From NCBI RefSeq assembly GCF_000203975.2, contig NZ_AFCF02000001.1:999783-1063782 (forward strand): a stretch of 64,000 nt of DNA. The letters run 5' to 3'. Position numbers and translations under genes: made by a program. Positions within the stretch are counted from its first letter, which is position 1; the number at the start of each line of letters is the position of its first letter. Below, one piece after another: positions 8,687 to 17,360 of the stretch. The notes under the pieces are model-generated. The model made no database searches, was not told where the DNA came from, and saw only the letters and a program-made list of their open reading frames with translations. Source of the DNA: Leisingera sp. ANG1. Its GTDB lineage: Bacteria; Pseudomonadota; Alphaproteobacteria; Rhodobacterales; Rhodobacteraceae.

Positions 8687-9240
8687 AACTGCAGAATGCG
8701 GCTTTCGGTGACGATCATGTCGAGCGGCTGGTCGGTGGGCTCCAGCGGCAGGTCCTCTGCCTCCTGCGCATCGAAGGCAAAGCCGATCGCCAAGGTGCCC
8801 CGCTTGCCGCGCAGCAGTTCCAGCGTGCGGTCGTAGAAACCGCCGCCATAGCCGAGCCGCCCGCCCTTGGAATCGAAGGCAACCAGCGGCACCACCAGGA
8901 TTTCCGGCTCAAAGAAGTCATCCACCTCAGGAACCATGGCACCGAAAGGCCCCTCGCGCAGCGCGCCTTCGGGCTGCCAGCGGCTGAATTTCAAAGGCTG
9001 ACCCTGCCCCAGGATCACCGGCACGCCAACTGGCCCATGGGCTGAGGCTTCTGCCATGGCGGGCACGGGGTCGATCTCAGTCCGGATCGGCATGTAGCCC
9101 GACAACGGCACGCCGCGGTAGCCGGCCAGCACTTCCGACAGGTGGCCTGCGGCGCCAGGGATATTGCGGGCGTGCGCCTCCTTGCGGCGGGCAAAGGCGG
9201 CTTTGCGGGCGGCGGCCTTGATTTCAGTCAGATCCGTCAT
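8683..9240 (-). CDS. 5-formyltetrahydrofolate cyclo-ligase
   Basis: A 185-residue protein. It has an N-terminal Arg/Lys-rich helix (KAAARKAAFARRKEAHAR), the motif PLVAFDSKGGRLGYGGGFYDRTL near residues 135-160 that binds ATP and folate, and a C-terminal LPLEPTDQPLDMIVTE. It converts 5-formyl-THF to 5,10-methenyl-THF with ATP. The length is normal. It starts 9 bp after mgtE ends, so the two are very likely co-transcribed. In many relatives 6S RNA sits next to this gene; here the flanks are mgtE and a LysR gene and I see no room for 6S RNA. Confidence 0.9.
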   Translation of the reverse strand: MTDLTEIKAAARKAAFARRKEAHARNIPGAAGHLSEVLAGYRGVPLSGYMPIRTEIDPVPAMAEASAHGPVGVPVILGQGQPLKFSRWQPEGALREGPFGAMVPEVDDFFEPEILVVPLVAFDSKGGRLGYGGGFYDRTLELLRGKRGTLAIGFAFDAQEAEDLPLEPTDQPLDMIVTESRILQF

Positions 9241-9249
9241 GGCGGTCTC

Positions 9250-10638
9250 CTAGAGCAAAAGAGCGGCCGCAAGGCCCAGGAAGGCGAAAAAGCCCACCAC
9301 GTCGGTCACGGTGGTCACAAAGGCACCAGAGGCCAGCGCCGGGTCAATTCCGGTTTTCTCCAATAGTACCGGGATCACCGTTCCCGCCAGCCCCGCCACG
9401 ACCAGATTGACCACCATAGCGACGGCAATCACCACGCCCAGCATCGGCGAGCCGAACCAGGCCAGCCCCACCAGGCCCATGACAATGGCAAAGATCACCC
9501 CGTTGACCAGCCCCACCAGCACTTCCCGCCGGATCACCCGCCAGACGTTGGAGCCGGTGAGGTCACGTGTGGCAATGGCGCGTACCGCAACTGTCAGCGA
9601 CTGGGTGCCTGCGTTACCGCCCATGGAGGCGACGATCGGCATCAGCACGGCCAGCGCCACAATCTGTGCAATCGCCGCCTCAAACTGGGCAATCACCAGC
9701 GAAGCCAGCACCGCCGTCACCAGGTTCACCGCCAGCCAGGGAAAACGCCGCTTGGTGGTTTCGATCACCCGGTCGGCAAGCGAGCTTTCCTCGCCAACAC
9801 CGGCGAGGCGGAGGATGTCCTCCTCGTGCTCCTCGTCCAGCACGATCATGGCATCGTCGATGGTGATGACGCCAACCAGCCGCCCCTCGTCATCGACCAC
9901 CGGGGCCGAGATCAGGTGGTACTGGTTGAAGGCATAGGCCACGTCTTCCTCGTCCTGATCGGCGGGAATGACCTGAAAGGTGTCCTCGACCAGGTCGGTC
10001 AGCGTCACATGGCGCTTGGCGCCCATGATCCGGCCCAGGGTCACGTTGCCAACCGGATGCAGGCGCGGATCGACCAAAACAACATGGTAGAATTGCTCTG
10101 GCAAATCGTCGGAGTTGCGCATGAAATCAATAGCCTGCCCGACATTCCAATGTTCGGGCGCCATCACCACCTCGCGCTGCATCAGGCGGCCGGCGGAGTT
10201 TTCCGGAAAGCTCATCGACTGTTCGACGGCGACCCGGTCGGCGTCTTCCAGCGCATCCAGGATGGCTTCCTGCTGCGGCACCTCCAGGTCTTCCAGCAGG
10301 TCGACAACGTCATCGCTGTCCAGTTCCCGCACCGCATCCGCCAGAACCATCGGGTTCAGGATCGAGATCACCTCTTCGCGGATGCTCTCGTCCAGCTCCG
10401 ACAGGATCTCGCCGTCGAATTCCCGGTCATAAAGCCGGATCAGGCTGATCCGGTCATCGGAATCGATCTGTTCCAGAAGGTCGGCGATGTCGGCTGCGTG
10501 AAGATCTTCCAGAAGTTCCGTCAGAGCCTTCTGATCGCCCTGCTCTACCGCCTCCAGAACCTGCGAGACCATCTTGCGGTCGAGGTCATAGGCATCTTCC
10601 TGAGACTGGTCGCCGGTGATGTTGTCGCCGCTGCTCAT
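9250..10638 (-). CDS. mgtE: Magnesium transporter MgtE
   Basis: A 462-residue protein in the MgtE order: a Leu-rich N-domain of superhelical repeats with many LLEDLE-type units (about 20-135), a CBS pair (about 140-265, including GRLVGVITIDDAM), then five membrane helices (about 315-460) with the LMPIVASMGGNAGTQS pore segment. It forms homodimeric Mg2+ channels gated by Mg2+ on the cytosolic domains. The start at 10638 follows GGGGGGC. It is the upstream partner of the cyclo-ligase gene (9-bp gap) and divergent from guaD. Confidence 0.95.
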   Translation of the reverse strand: MSSGDNITGDQSQEDAYDLDRKMVSQVLEAVEQGDQKALTELLEDLHAADIADLLEQIDSDDRISLIRLYDREFDGEILSELDESIREEVISILNPMVLADAVRELDSDDVVDLLEDLEVPQQEAILDALEDADRVAVEQSMSFPENSAGRLMQREVVMAPEHWNVGQAIDFMRNSDDLPEQFYHVVLVDPRLHPVGNVTLGRIMGAKRHVTLTDLVEDTFQVIPADQDEEDVAYAFNQYHLISAPVVDDEGRLVGVITIDDAMIVLDEEHEEDILRLAGVGEESSLADRVIETTKRRFPWLAVNLVTAVLASLVIAQFEAAIAQIVALAVLMPIVASMGGNAGTQSLTVAVRAIATRDLTGSNVWRVIRREVLVGLVNGVIFAIVMGLVGLAWFGSPMLGVVIAVAMVVNLVVAGLAGTVIPVLLEKTGIDPALASGAFVTTVTDVVGFFAFLGLAAALLL

Positions 10639-10780
10639 CTGATGCCCCCCGAATTTATTGGTCTTTGCGTGCAAAATAGAAGAGGCCGCCACCGGAAAAC
10701 AATGGCAATGCTGCAATTTACCCGCGCCCTTCCGGCGGGTATCCTGCGCGGAGCCATTTTGCAAGGAAAGGGTTCAGCGC

Positions 10781-12067
10781 ATGGGCAACGGTTACATCCT
10801 GAAGGGGCAGGTTCTTGCCTTTTCCGTGTCTCCCTTTGCAGGCGAGCGCCCAGAGGACGCGGCCCGGCTGCTGGACGCGGTGGCAGTGCAGGACGGGCGG
10901 ATTGCAGGGGTCGGGACGCTGGCAGAGATGCAGGCGCTGCTGCCGGAGGCGGAGACCGTGGATCATTCCGGCAAGCTGATCATGGCGGGGTTCGTCGATG
11001 CCCATGTGCATTACCCGCAGACCGCAATCATCGCCAGCTGGGGCAAGCGGCTGATCGACTGGCTGAACAGCTACACCTTCCCGGAGGAAATGAGGTTCGG
11101 CGACCGCGCCTATGCGGATGAAATCGCAAACCGCTATTTGAATCTGACCGCGGCGCACGGCACCACTACGGTCTGCAGCTACTGCACCATTCACCCGGAG
11201 AGCGTGGATGCATTCTTTGCTGCGGCGCAGGCGCGCGGGCAGCGAGTGGTTGCGGGCAAGACCTGCATGGACCGCAATGCGCCGGAAGGGCTGCGGGACA
11301 CGGCGCAATCGGCCTATGACGATAGTGACGCGCTGATCGGGCGCTGGCACGGGGTGGACCGGCTGGAATACGCCATCACACCACGGTTCTCCCCAACCTC
11401 GACCCCGGAACAGCTGGAGGCAATGGGCGCGCTCTGGGCCAAGCACCCGGAATGCCTGATGCAGACGCATCTGAGCGAGCAGACCGATGAGATCGAGTGG
11501 GTGAAATCGCTGTTCCCGCAGGCCCGCGACTACCTGGACACCTATGAGGAGTTCGGCCTCTTGGGCGCCAAGGGGCTTTACGGCCACGCCATCCATCTGG
11601 AGGAACGCGAGCGGCACCGGCTGCGGGACTACGGCGCGGCGCTGATCCATTGCCCGACGTCGAACACCTTCATCGGCTCCGGCCTTTTTGACATGGCCGG
11701 GCTGATGGCCGAAGGCCAGCGGATCGGCCTTGCCACCGACACCGGCGGCGGGTCGAGTTTCTCGATGCTGCGCACGATGGCAGCGGCCTATGAGATTGGC
11801 CAGTTGCGCGGCACCCCGCTGCACGCGGCGCAGCTGTTGTGGCTGGCGACGCAAGGCTCGGCCACAGCGCTGCGGCTGGAAGGCAAGATCGGCAACATCG
11901 CGGCAGGCATGGAAGCGGATCTGGTGGTGCTGGACCTCGCCTCCACTCCGGCCATCGCCCAGCGGTCAGCGCGGGCCGAAGACATTTGGGAAGCGGTGTT
12001 CCCGACCATAATGATGGGCGATGACCGGGCGATTGCCGAGGTCTGGATCGGCGGCCGGCAGGTTTAG
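10781..12067 (+). CDS. guaD: Guanine deaminase
   Basis: A 428-residue amidohydrolase. Zinc and catalytic landmarks are HVH (75-77), QTHLSE (228-233), the His of YGHA (269) and D320 in ATDTGG. Motifs SYTFPEE, TCMDRNAP and CPTSNTFIGSG are typical of guanine deaminases, which convert guanine to xanthine and ammonia. An AAGGAAAGG ribosome-binding site precedes the ATG at 10781. The 8-oxoguanine deaminase gene lies immediately downstream in the opposite direction, so two purine-base deaminases sit side by side. Confidence 0.93.
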   Translation: MGNGYILKGQVLAFSVSPFAGERPEDAARLLDAVAVQDGRIAGVGTLAEMQALLPEAETVDHSGKLIMAGFVDAHVHYPQTAIIASWGKRLIDWLNSYTFPEEMRFGDRAYADEIANRYLNLTAAHGTTTVCSYCTIHPESVDAFFAAAQARGQRVVAGKTCMDRNAPEGLRDTAQSAYDDSDALIGRWHGVDRLEYAITPRFSPTSTPEQLEAMGALWAKHPECLMQTHLSEQTDEIEWVKSLFPQARDYLDTYEEFGLLGAKGLYGHAIHLEERERHRLRDYGAALIHCPTSNTFIGSGLFDMAGLMAEGQRIGLATDTGGGSSFSMLRTMAAAYEIGQLRGTPLHAAQLLWLATQGSATALRLEGKIGNIAAGMEADLVVLDLASTPAIAQRSARAEDIWEAVFPTIMMGDDRAIAEVWIGGRQV

Positions 12068-12068
12068 G

Positions 12069-12121
12069 AGAGGCGCTGATGCGCCTCTGCCTGCTGCGGG
12101 GATACTTTCAGCCAGATGAAG
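12069..12121 (+). repeat. Interspersed 3'-UTR repeat, copy C
   Basis: Starts 2 bp after the guaD stop. Hairpin AGAGGCGC / GCGCCTCT (4-nt loop), then a GGGGATACTTTCAGCCAGAT box ending GAAG at 12098-12121. Same architecture as copies at 1264-1327, 22182-22245 and 54575-54629. It lies between convergent genes and may act as a terminator. Confidence 0.55.
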
Positions 12122-12131
12122 GCCGGATCTC

Positions 12132-13466
12132 TCACTGCATTAGCCGTTGCGCCAGCTGGCCGTGGCGTTCGATCAACTGCGGCAAGTCCAGGGTGGTCAG
12201 CTCGCCGCTGCGGATAATCTGCTTGCCCTCGACAAACAGATGCTTGACCTGAGCTGGGCCGGCCAGCAGCAGCGCCGCCGCGTCCCAGCTTCCGCTGGAG
12301 GCCACACCCCTGGTGTCCCAAATAGCGATGTCGGCGCGCTTGCCCGGCTCCAAGCGGCCGCAATCAGGGCGGCCCAGCACGTCAGCGCCGCCGCGGGTGG
12401 CGATCTCCAGCGCTTCATAAGCGCTCATCGCGTCAGCCCCGTTTGCAACCCGCTGCAAGAGCATGGCCTGGCGCGCCTCCGCTGAGAGGCTGGCCATGTC
12501 GTTGCTGGCGGAGCCGTCCACGCCCAGCCCCACCGGCACGCCTGCATCCCGCATCGCGCGCACCGGCGCTATGCCGCTGCCAAGGCGGCAATTGGAACAG
12601 GGGCAATGGGCGACGCCGGTGCGGGTTCTGGCAAAGAGATCAATCTCTTGCACGTCAAGTTTCACGCAATGGGCATGCCAAACATCATCGCCGGTCCAGC
12701 CCAGCTCCTCTGCGTACTGGCCGGGGCGGCAGCCGAATTTCTCCTCGGAATAGGCGATGTCCTCGTCATTTTCGGCCAGATGTGTGTGCAGCATAACGCC
12801 CTTGTCACGGGCCAGCAGCGCGGCGTCGCGCATCAGCTCGCGGCTAACTGAAAACGGCGAGCACGGCGCCAGACCGACGCGGCACATGGCGCCTTCGGAC
12901 GGATCATTAAAAGCATCCACCACCCGGATCATGTCGTCGAGGATGGCGCGCTCTTCCTCGACCAGGCTGTCCGGAGGCAGTCCGCCGTCGCTTTCACCGA
13001 TGCTCATGGCGCCGCGAGTCGGATGGAACCGCACACCGATGTCGCGGGCGGCATGGATGGTGTCCTCCAGCCGGGCGCCATTGGGATAGAGGTACAGGTG
13101 GTCGGAGCTGAGGGTGCAGCCAGACAGCGCCAGTTCGGCAAGGCCCAACTGAGCGGAGATGAACATTTCGTCCGGGCCAAAGCGCGACCAGATCGGGTAC
13201 AGCGTTTGCAGCCAGCCGAACAGCAGCGCGTCCTGTCCGCCCGGCACCGCGCGGGTCAGGTTCTGGTACAGGTGGTGGTGGGTGTTCACCAGCCCGGGGG
13301 TGACCACGCAGCCGCGGCCGGAGACCACCTCTCCGCGGGTCTGAAGCCCCTGCCCCACTGCGGCAATCACTCCGCCACGGATCAGCACATCAGCACCGTG
13401 CAGAACACGACGGGAATCGTCCATGGTCAGGACGGTATCAGCGTTTTGAATCAGGATCTCTGTCAT
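12132..13466 (-). CDS. 8-oxoguanine deaminase
   Basis: A 444-residue amidohydrolase of the cytosine-deaminase-like clan. HHH at 63-65, HTHLAE (227-232), HAH (264-266) and D317 in GVDGSASND give the metal site. SFSVSRE-type and CPCSNCRLGSGIAPVR segments match the 8-oxoguanine deaminase family, which converts 8-oxoguanine to uric acid. GGAG lies 13 nt before the ATG chosen at 13466. It is convergent with guaD. A role in handling oxidised guanine fits the pair; a related melamine/atrazine-type hydrolase is the main alternative. Confidence 0.85.
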   Translation of the reverse strand: MTEILIQNADTVLTMDDSRRVLHGADVLIRGGVIAAVGQGLQTRGEVVSGRGCVVTPGLVNTHHHLYQNLTRAVPGGQDALLFGWLQTLYPIWSRFGPDEMFISAQLGLAELALSGCTLSSDHLYLYPNGARLEDTIHAARDIGVRFHPTRGAMSIGESDGGLPPDSLVEEERAILDDMIRVVDAFNDPSEGAMCRVGLAPCSPFSVSRELMRDAALLARDKGVMLHTHLAENDEDIAYSEEKFGCRPGQYAEELGWTGDDVWHAHCVKLDVQEIDLFARTRTGVAHCPCSNCRLGSGIAPVRAMRDAGVPVGLGVDGSASNDMASLSAEARQAMLLQRVANGADAMSAYEALEIATRGGADVLGRPDCGRLEPGKRADIAIWDTRGVASSGSWDAAALLLAGPAQVKHLFVEGKQIIRSGELTTLDLPQLIERHGQLAQRLMQ

Positions 13467-13574
13467 ATCCACACACTCCAATAGACAGCCCGCTTCATGG
13501 GAATGTGTGATCGGCCGATGGAAAACGGGCGAAGAACCGGCCTGCCTGGAGACTATAGACCGGGGCCGCCGGTT

Positions 13575-14375
13575 TCAACCCGTCTGCGTCTGGCGCAGCA
13601 GTTCCAGCGCGGCGGCGTGGATTTCCGCATTGGCTGCCGCCAAGGCGCGGCCGCCGTTGTGGGCCGGGTTGCCCTGCCAGTCAGTGACAACGCCGCCCGC
13701 CGCCTGGATCACCGCAATCGGCGCCTGAATGTCATAAGCGTTGAGGCCCGCCTCGATCACCAGATCCGCCTGCCCTGCCGCCACCAGCGCATAGGCGTAG
13801 CAATCCATGCCATAGCGGGTCAGCTTGGCTTGCGCCGCCACGCGTTCAAAGCCTGCACGCTCTTCCGCGGTTCCGACCTCAGGGAAGGTGGTGAACAGGA
13901 TTGCATCCGACAGCGCCGCTGTGCCGCGGGTCCGCAAAGGCATTTCACCCAGCGGACCGGTCATCGAGGCAATCTCTGCTCCGCCACAGAAACGCTCGCC
14001 GGTGTAGGGCTGGTCGATCACGCCGAGGAAGGGGCCGTTGTCATCCGACAGCGCAATCAGCACGCCCCAGGTCGGCGTGCCACTAATGAAGCCGCGGGTG
14101 CCGTCGATCGGGTCCAGCACCCAGGTGCGGCCTGAACTGCCGGCCGCGGCACCGAACTCCTCACCCAGGATACCGTCCTCGGGACGCAGATCTGCCAAGA
14201 CCGCCCGCATCGCCTGCTCGGCGGCCCGGTCGGCTACGGTCACCGGATCAAATCCGCCGACGAGCTTGTTCTCGGCATTCAAGGAGGGGGCTCTAAAATG
14301 CGGCAGGATGGCAGCGCGAGCCGCGTCTGCCATCCTGTTCGCTACGTCTAGGTCCGTGAGTGATGCCTGTGTCAT
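13575..14375 (-). CDS. hisN: Histidinol-phosphatase, inositol monophosphatase family
   Basis: A 266-residue protein with the Mg2+ motifs of the IMPase fold: GEEFG (71-75), WVLDPIDGTRGF (85-96) and a C-terminal AYDIQAPIAVIQAAGG block. The DPIDGTRGFISGTPTWG form and the loop LTRYGMDCYAYALVA resemble actinobacterial and alphaproteobacterial HisN enzymes that dephosphorylate L-histidinol phosphate. No other his gene is nearby, so an inositol or other sugar monophosphatase remains possible. The gene stands alone, divergent from nothing and downstream of an XRE regulator. Confidence 0.82.
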   Translation of the reverse strand: MTQASLTDLDVANRMADAARAAILPHFRAPSLNAENKLVGGFDPVTVADRAAEQAMRAVLADLRPEDGILGEEFGAAAGSSGRTWVLDPIDGTRGFISGTPTWGVLIALSDDNGPFLGVIDQPYTGERFCGGAEIASMTGPLGEMPLRTRGTAALSDAILFTTFPEVGTAEERAGFERVAAQAKLTRYGMDCYAYALVAAGQADLVIEAGLNAYDIQAPIAVIQAAGGVVTDWQGNPAHNGGRALAAANAEIHAAALELLRQTQTG

Positions 14376-14457
14376 ACCCGAACGGGTGCCACCCAGGCGC
14401 TGTCATTGCAAGCGCAAACCCTGCCACTCACCGGTTTTGCGCTGCAAATTCCTGTCA

Positions 14458-14479
14458 GGCCCGGGTTGTGATCCGGGCC
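14458..14479. terminator. Hairpin downstream of the XRE gene
   Basis: Inverted repeat GGCCCGG / CCGGGCC with an 8-nt loop, 10 bp past the XRE stop. No T-run follows on either strand, so termination is uncertain. Confidence 0.35.
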
Positions 14480-14489
14480 CTGCCCCGTC

Positions 14490-14861
14490 TCAGGCAACGT
14501 CGCTCAGCACGCGGGCCAGTTCAAACAGGCGGCGGCGCTGGTTTTCCGGGATTGAGTAATAGGAACGCACCAGGTCCAGCGCTTCCTTGTCCCCCATCAG
14601 GTCCTCAGGCACGGAGGCTTTCTCAGCCGGGGCCTTGCCCTCTTCCTGCAAGCCTTCGAAGAAGAAGCTCACCGGAACTTCCAGCGCGTCGGAAATATCC
14701 CAAAGACGGGAGGCGCTGACCCGGTTGGCACCGGTTTCATATTTCTGGATCTGCTGGAACTTGATGCCGACCTGCTCGGCAAGCTGCTGCTGTGTCATAC
14801 CGATCAGCCACCGGCGGTGGCGAATGCGCTTTCCCACGTGCACGTCTACGGGATGAGCCAT
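14490..14861 (-). CDS. XRE family helix-turn-helix regulator
   Basis: A 123-residue protein. An N-terminal Cro/CI HTH covers residues 8-68 (GMTQQQLAEQVGIKFQQIQK is the recognition region) and a short C-terminal part contains SYYSIPENQRRRLFELARVL. Proteins of this size and layout are widespread single-copy regulators in alphaproteobacteria; targets are unknown here. AGGAG lies 6 nt before the ATG. A perfect 14-bp palindrome 19 bp upstream is a candidate self-operator. Confidence 0.88.
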   Translation of the reverse strand: MAHPVDVHVGKRIRHRRWLIGMTQQQLAEQVGIKFQQIQKYETGANRVSASRLWDISDALEVPVSFFFEGLQEEGKAPAEKASVPEDLMGDKEALDLVRSYYSIPENQRRRLFELARVLSDVA

Positions 14862-15209
14862 GCGTTTCTCCTAACTGTCAATTTGGCCAAATTCCGGACC
14901 GCTCTACCAATAAAGTGCTCTGGCAGCTTCGTATGCCTGCCGGAAGCACGATCCCCATCAGCACGATCAGTCTTCAACCTCTGAGCAAAAGTGTACAACC
15001 CTTGCGGTTGATTGCAAGGCTGCCGTCGCCCTTGACGGGGACTTGCAACCCAAGATCATGATTTCACGCAGCATTTTTCCAAACGTTTTATTGCCAAGCG
15101 GCTGCGGATCGCGTACCTCCCCAGAAATAGCGAGGTGTAAGCTGCAGCGGCACACCGGCAGTGTGCCCCGGCGAATCAAGCCGATTCCCGCAAAAGGTGA
15201 GGAGAACAC
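14862..15209. other. Non-coding gap between XRE and quinone oxidoreductase genes
   Basis: 348 bp between divergent genes with no convincing small gene. It contains the palindrome at 14880-14893, a CCTTGC-N8-GCAAGG dyad at 15000-15019, and GGTGAGGAG at about 15197-15205, which serves the oxidoreductase start. A TTGACG at 15032-15037 could be a -35 element, but no good -10 follows. Confidence 0.5.
14880..14893. promoter_or_regulatory. Palindrome upstream of the XRE gene
   Basis: AATTTGGCCAAATT is a perfect 14-bp palindrome 19 bp before the XRE start codon. It stands out as AT-rich in a GC-rich region, fitting an operator for the dimeric HTH protein. Confidence 0.5.
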
Positions 15210-16175
15210 ATGCAGGCTTTCCAAGTCTCCGCTTTTGACAGACCAGCAACCCTGACGGAAACGCAATGCCCGGCACCCGGTCCAGGCGAGGCCGCTGTTG
15301 CGCTGCGTGCCTGCGGGCTGAACTTTGCCGATCTTCTGATGATGAAGGGCACCTATCAGGACACCCCTGCGCCTCCCTTTACCCTGGGGCTGGAATCGGC
15401 CGGGGTGGTGACGGCGCTTGGTGATGGCACGGAAGGCTTTGAAATTGGCGACCGGGTCGCAGTGTTCAGCGGCGCCGGCGGGCTGGCGGAGGCAGGTGTC
15501 TTTGATGCCGCCCGGCTGATCCGGATTCCGGATGCGATGAGTTTCGAACATGCCGCGGCGATGCAGATTGCCTATGGCACCAGCCATATGGCGCTGGATC
15601 ACTGTGCCCGCCTGCAACCCGGCGAGACCCTGCTGGTAACCGGTGCCGCGGGCGGCGTCGGGCTGACGGCGGTGGAAATCGGCAAGCTGATGGGGGCAAC
15701 GGTGATTGCCCAGGCCCGCGGCCGGGACAAGCTGGATGTCGCCGATGCTGCCGGCGCCGATCATTTGATCGACGCCGGCGAGGACCTGCGCGATGCGGTC
15801 AAGGCGCTTGGGGGCGCTGATGTGGTTTATGATGCGGTGGGCGGCGATGTGTGGAAAGCCGCCTTCCGGTCCGCCAACCCCGGTGCGCGGCTGCTGCCGG
15901 TGGGCTTTGCCGGCGGAGAGGTGCCGCAGATCCCGGCCAATCACCTGCTGGTGAAGAACCTGACGGTGATCGGCTTCTATCTGGGCGGCTACATGAAGTT
16001 CCGGCCCGATGCGGTGCGCAAGTCGTTTGAGACACTGTTCGCCTGGCATGGCGAAGGCCGCATCAAGCCGCATATCAGCCACACGCTGCCGCTGGCGCAG
16101 GCCGCCGAAGGGCTGGAACTGCTGCGCAGCCGCAAATCCACCGGCAAGGTGGTGATCACCATGGACGGCAGCTGA
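15210..16175 (+). CDS. NADPH:quinone oxidoreductase family (zinc-less MDR)
   Basis: A 321-residue medium-chain dehydrogenase/reductase. The GroES-like half includes CGLNFADLLMMKG and LGLESAGVV; the Rossmann half has VTGAAGGVGLTAVEIGKLMGA (about 145-165). The zinc-binding Cys and His ligands of alcohol dehydrogenases are absent, as in Qor enzymes that reduce quinones or other enone-like electrophiles with NADPH. GAGGAG lies just before the ATG. It is a single gene, followed by a long perfect hairpin before the convergent LysR gene. Exact substrate unknown. Confidence 0.9.
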   Translation: MQAFQVSAFDRPATLTETQCPAPGPGEAAVALRACGLNFADLLMMKGTYQDTPAPPFTLGLESAGVVTALGDGTEGFEIGDRVAVFSGAGGLAEAGVFDAARLIRIPDAMSFEHAAAMQIAYGTSHMALDHCARLQPGETLLVTGAAGGVGLTAVEIGKLMGATVIAQARGRDKLDVADAAGADHLIDAGEDLRDAVKALGGADVVYDAVGGDVWKAAFRSANPGARLLPVGFAGGEVPQIPANHLLVKNLTVIGFYLGGYMKFRPDAVRKSFETLFAWHGEGRIKPHISHTLPLAQAAEGLELLRSRKSTGKVVITMDGS

Positions 16176-16244
16176 CAGGCCCAGCGGCAGCAGTCAGGGC
16201 TCCCGCCCGCAGACAGAGCATTTCTGCAAAATGCACCGCAGCGG

Positions 16245-16285
16245 TTGGGCCAGGCTCAGCGCCTGCGGCGCTGAGCCTGGCCCAA
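16245..16285. terminator. Perfect 18-bp inverted repeat between convergent genes
   Basis: Arms TTGGGCCAGGCTCAGCGC (16245-16262) and its exact reverse complement (16268-16285) flank a 5-nt loop. It sits midway between the oxidoreductase stop and the LysR stop. No T-run follows either arm, so it is a transcription block by structure only, or a mobile-repeat remnant. Confidence 0.55.
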
Positions 16286-16353
16286 GGCCGCCAAGGATGC
16301 ACTGGCGAAGCCAGGGCAGCCTGTGGGCGCGGGAGCTCTCCCTTGCTTGCGGC

Positions 16354-17235
16354 TCAGCTGGCGGCGCGCAGCGGCGTGGACCATAGTCCCTGGAACCCCT
16401 GCCGGATGAACTCCGCCAGTTCCTCGACATAGGGCGCATGCACGCGTTCTGCCCCGTAAAGGTTGATATGCTGCATCGGCAGCTCCGGCAGGCCGCAGCC
16501 CGGGCCGATCAGTTCCTGATAAGACGGCTGGGTGCCTTCCATCAGTACCCCAACCGCCAGGTCGGCGCTGATTGTCGCCTCAACCGTGCGGTCGGAATCG
16601 CTGTCCAGCGCCATTTCCCATTCGATGCCTGCCTCATCCAGCGCCGCCGTGGCGACCGGGCGGAAGCTGCAGTTGCGGCAGAAGCCAAGCCGCAGGGGCC
16701 GCTGCCGCCAGACCGATCCGTCCGGCGCGCCGGCCCAGCGCAGCGGCATGCTGTGGATCTTCTCTGCCCCCTCACCCGCACCGGTCTCAGTAGTCAGGAT
16801 CAGGTCGAAGGCACCGCGTGCAAACTCGGTCTTCAGATCGCGGGTGTTGGAGGTGCAGAGGTTCACATTAACCCGTGGATAGCTGAGGCTGAACCGCTTC
16901 AGCACCTGCGGGATGACCGGGTGCACCACATCATGCGGCACCCCCAAAAGCACCTCGCCCTCAAAGGCCTGATCGGTCAGCCGGCTGATCACTTCATCGT
17001 TCAGCGCCACCATCTTGCGGGCATAACCCAGCATCTGCTCGCCCTCGGCCGTCAGCGCAATGGTGCGGCCGGATCTGTCCAGCAGTTCCAGCCCCAGGAG
17101 CTCCTCCAGCCGCTTCATCTGCATCGAGACCGCCGACTGGGTCAGATGCAGGAAACCCGCGGCGCGGGTTACCCCGCCGTATTCCGCCACCGCCACAAAG
17201 GAGCGGAGCGTGGTGATATCGAGATTTCTTACCAT
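16354..17235 (-). CDS. LysR family transcriptional regulator
   Basis: A 293-residue protein from the ATG at 17235 (a GTG sits one codon earlier). The HTH spans about residues 5-62 (LRSFVAVAEYGGVTRAAGFL, then LTQSAVSMQMKRLEELLG), and the effector domain is complete (about 90-285). It is divergent from a small DUF1127 gene across 125 bp carrying an AT-rich dyad. I have no basis for naming the effector. A second LysR gene lies in the window at 7799, but the two effector domains are not obviously alike. Confidence 0.92.
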   Translation of the reverse strand: MVRNLDITTLRSFVAVAEYGGVTRAAGFLHLTQSAVSMQMKRLEELLGLELLDRSGRTIALTAEGEQMLGYARKMVALNDEVISRLTDQAFEGEVLLGVPHDVVHPVIPQVLKRFSLSYPRVNVNLCTSNTRDLKTEFARGAFDLILTTETGAGEGAEKIHSMPLRWAGAPDGSVWRQRPLRLGFCRNCSFRPVATAALDEAGIEWEMALDSDSDRTVEATISADLAVGVLMEGTQPSYQELIGPGCGLPELPMQHINLYGAERVHAPYVEELAEFIRQGFQGLWSTPLRAAS

Positions 17236-17244
17236 CACAAAACC

Positions 17245-17259
17245 TGATTCATTGGATCA
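17245..17259. promoter_or_regulatory. Dyad TGAT-N7-ATCA near the LysR start
   Basis: Imperfectly spaced LysR-like inverted repeat 10 bp before the LysR start codon, in the gap shared with the DUF1127 gene. Short arms, so chance is possible. Confidence 0.3.
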
Positions 17260-17360
17260 AAAACATTCGTTTTAAAAATATGCCACAGAGGCCCATATTC
17301 ATCAACACAATTGATCACCCAGAAGGGATGCATCACAAACTCAACTGAAGGACCAAGCCC

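Noticed and set aside
8683-9249. 6S RNA expected next to the 5-formyl-THF cyclo-ligase gene
   Set aside because: Only 9 bp separate the gene from mgtE and its 3' end overlaps lysR, leaving no room.
10718-11854. Long open frame antisense to guaD (378 codons)
   Set aside because: Residue content is typical of a GC-rich shadow frame, with no domain motifs, and guaD on the other strand is unambiguous.
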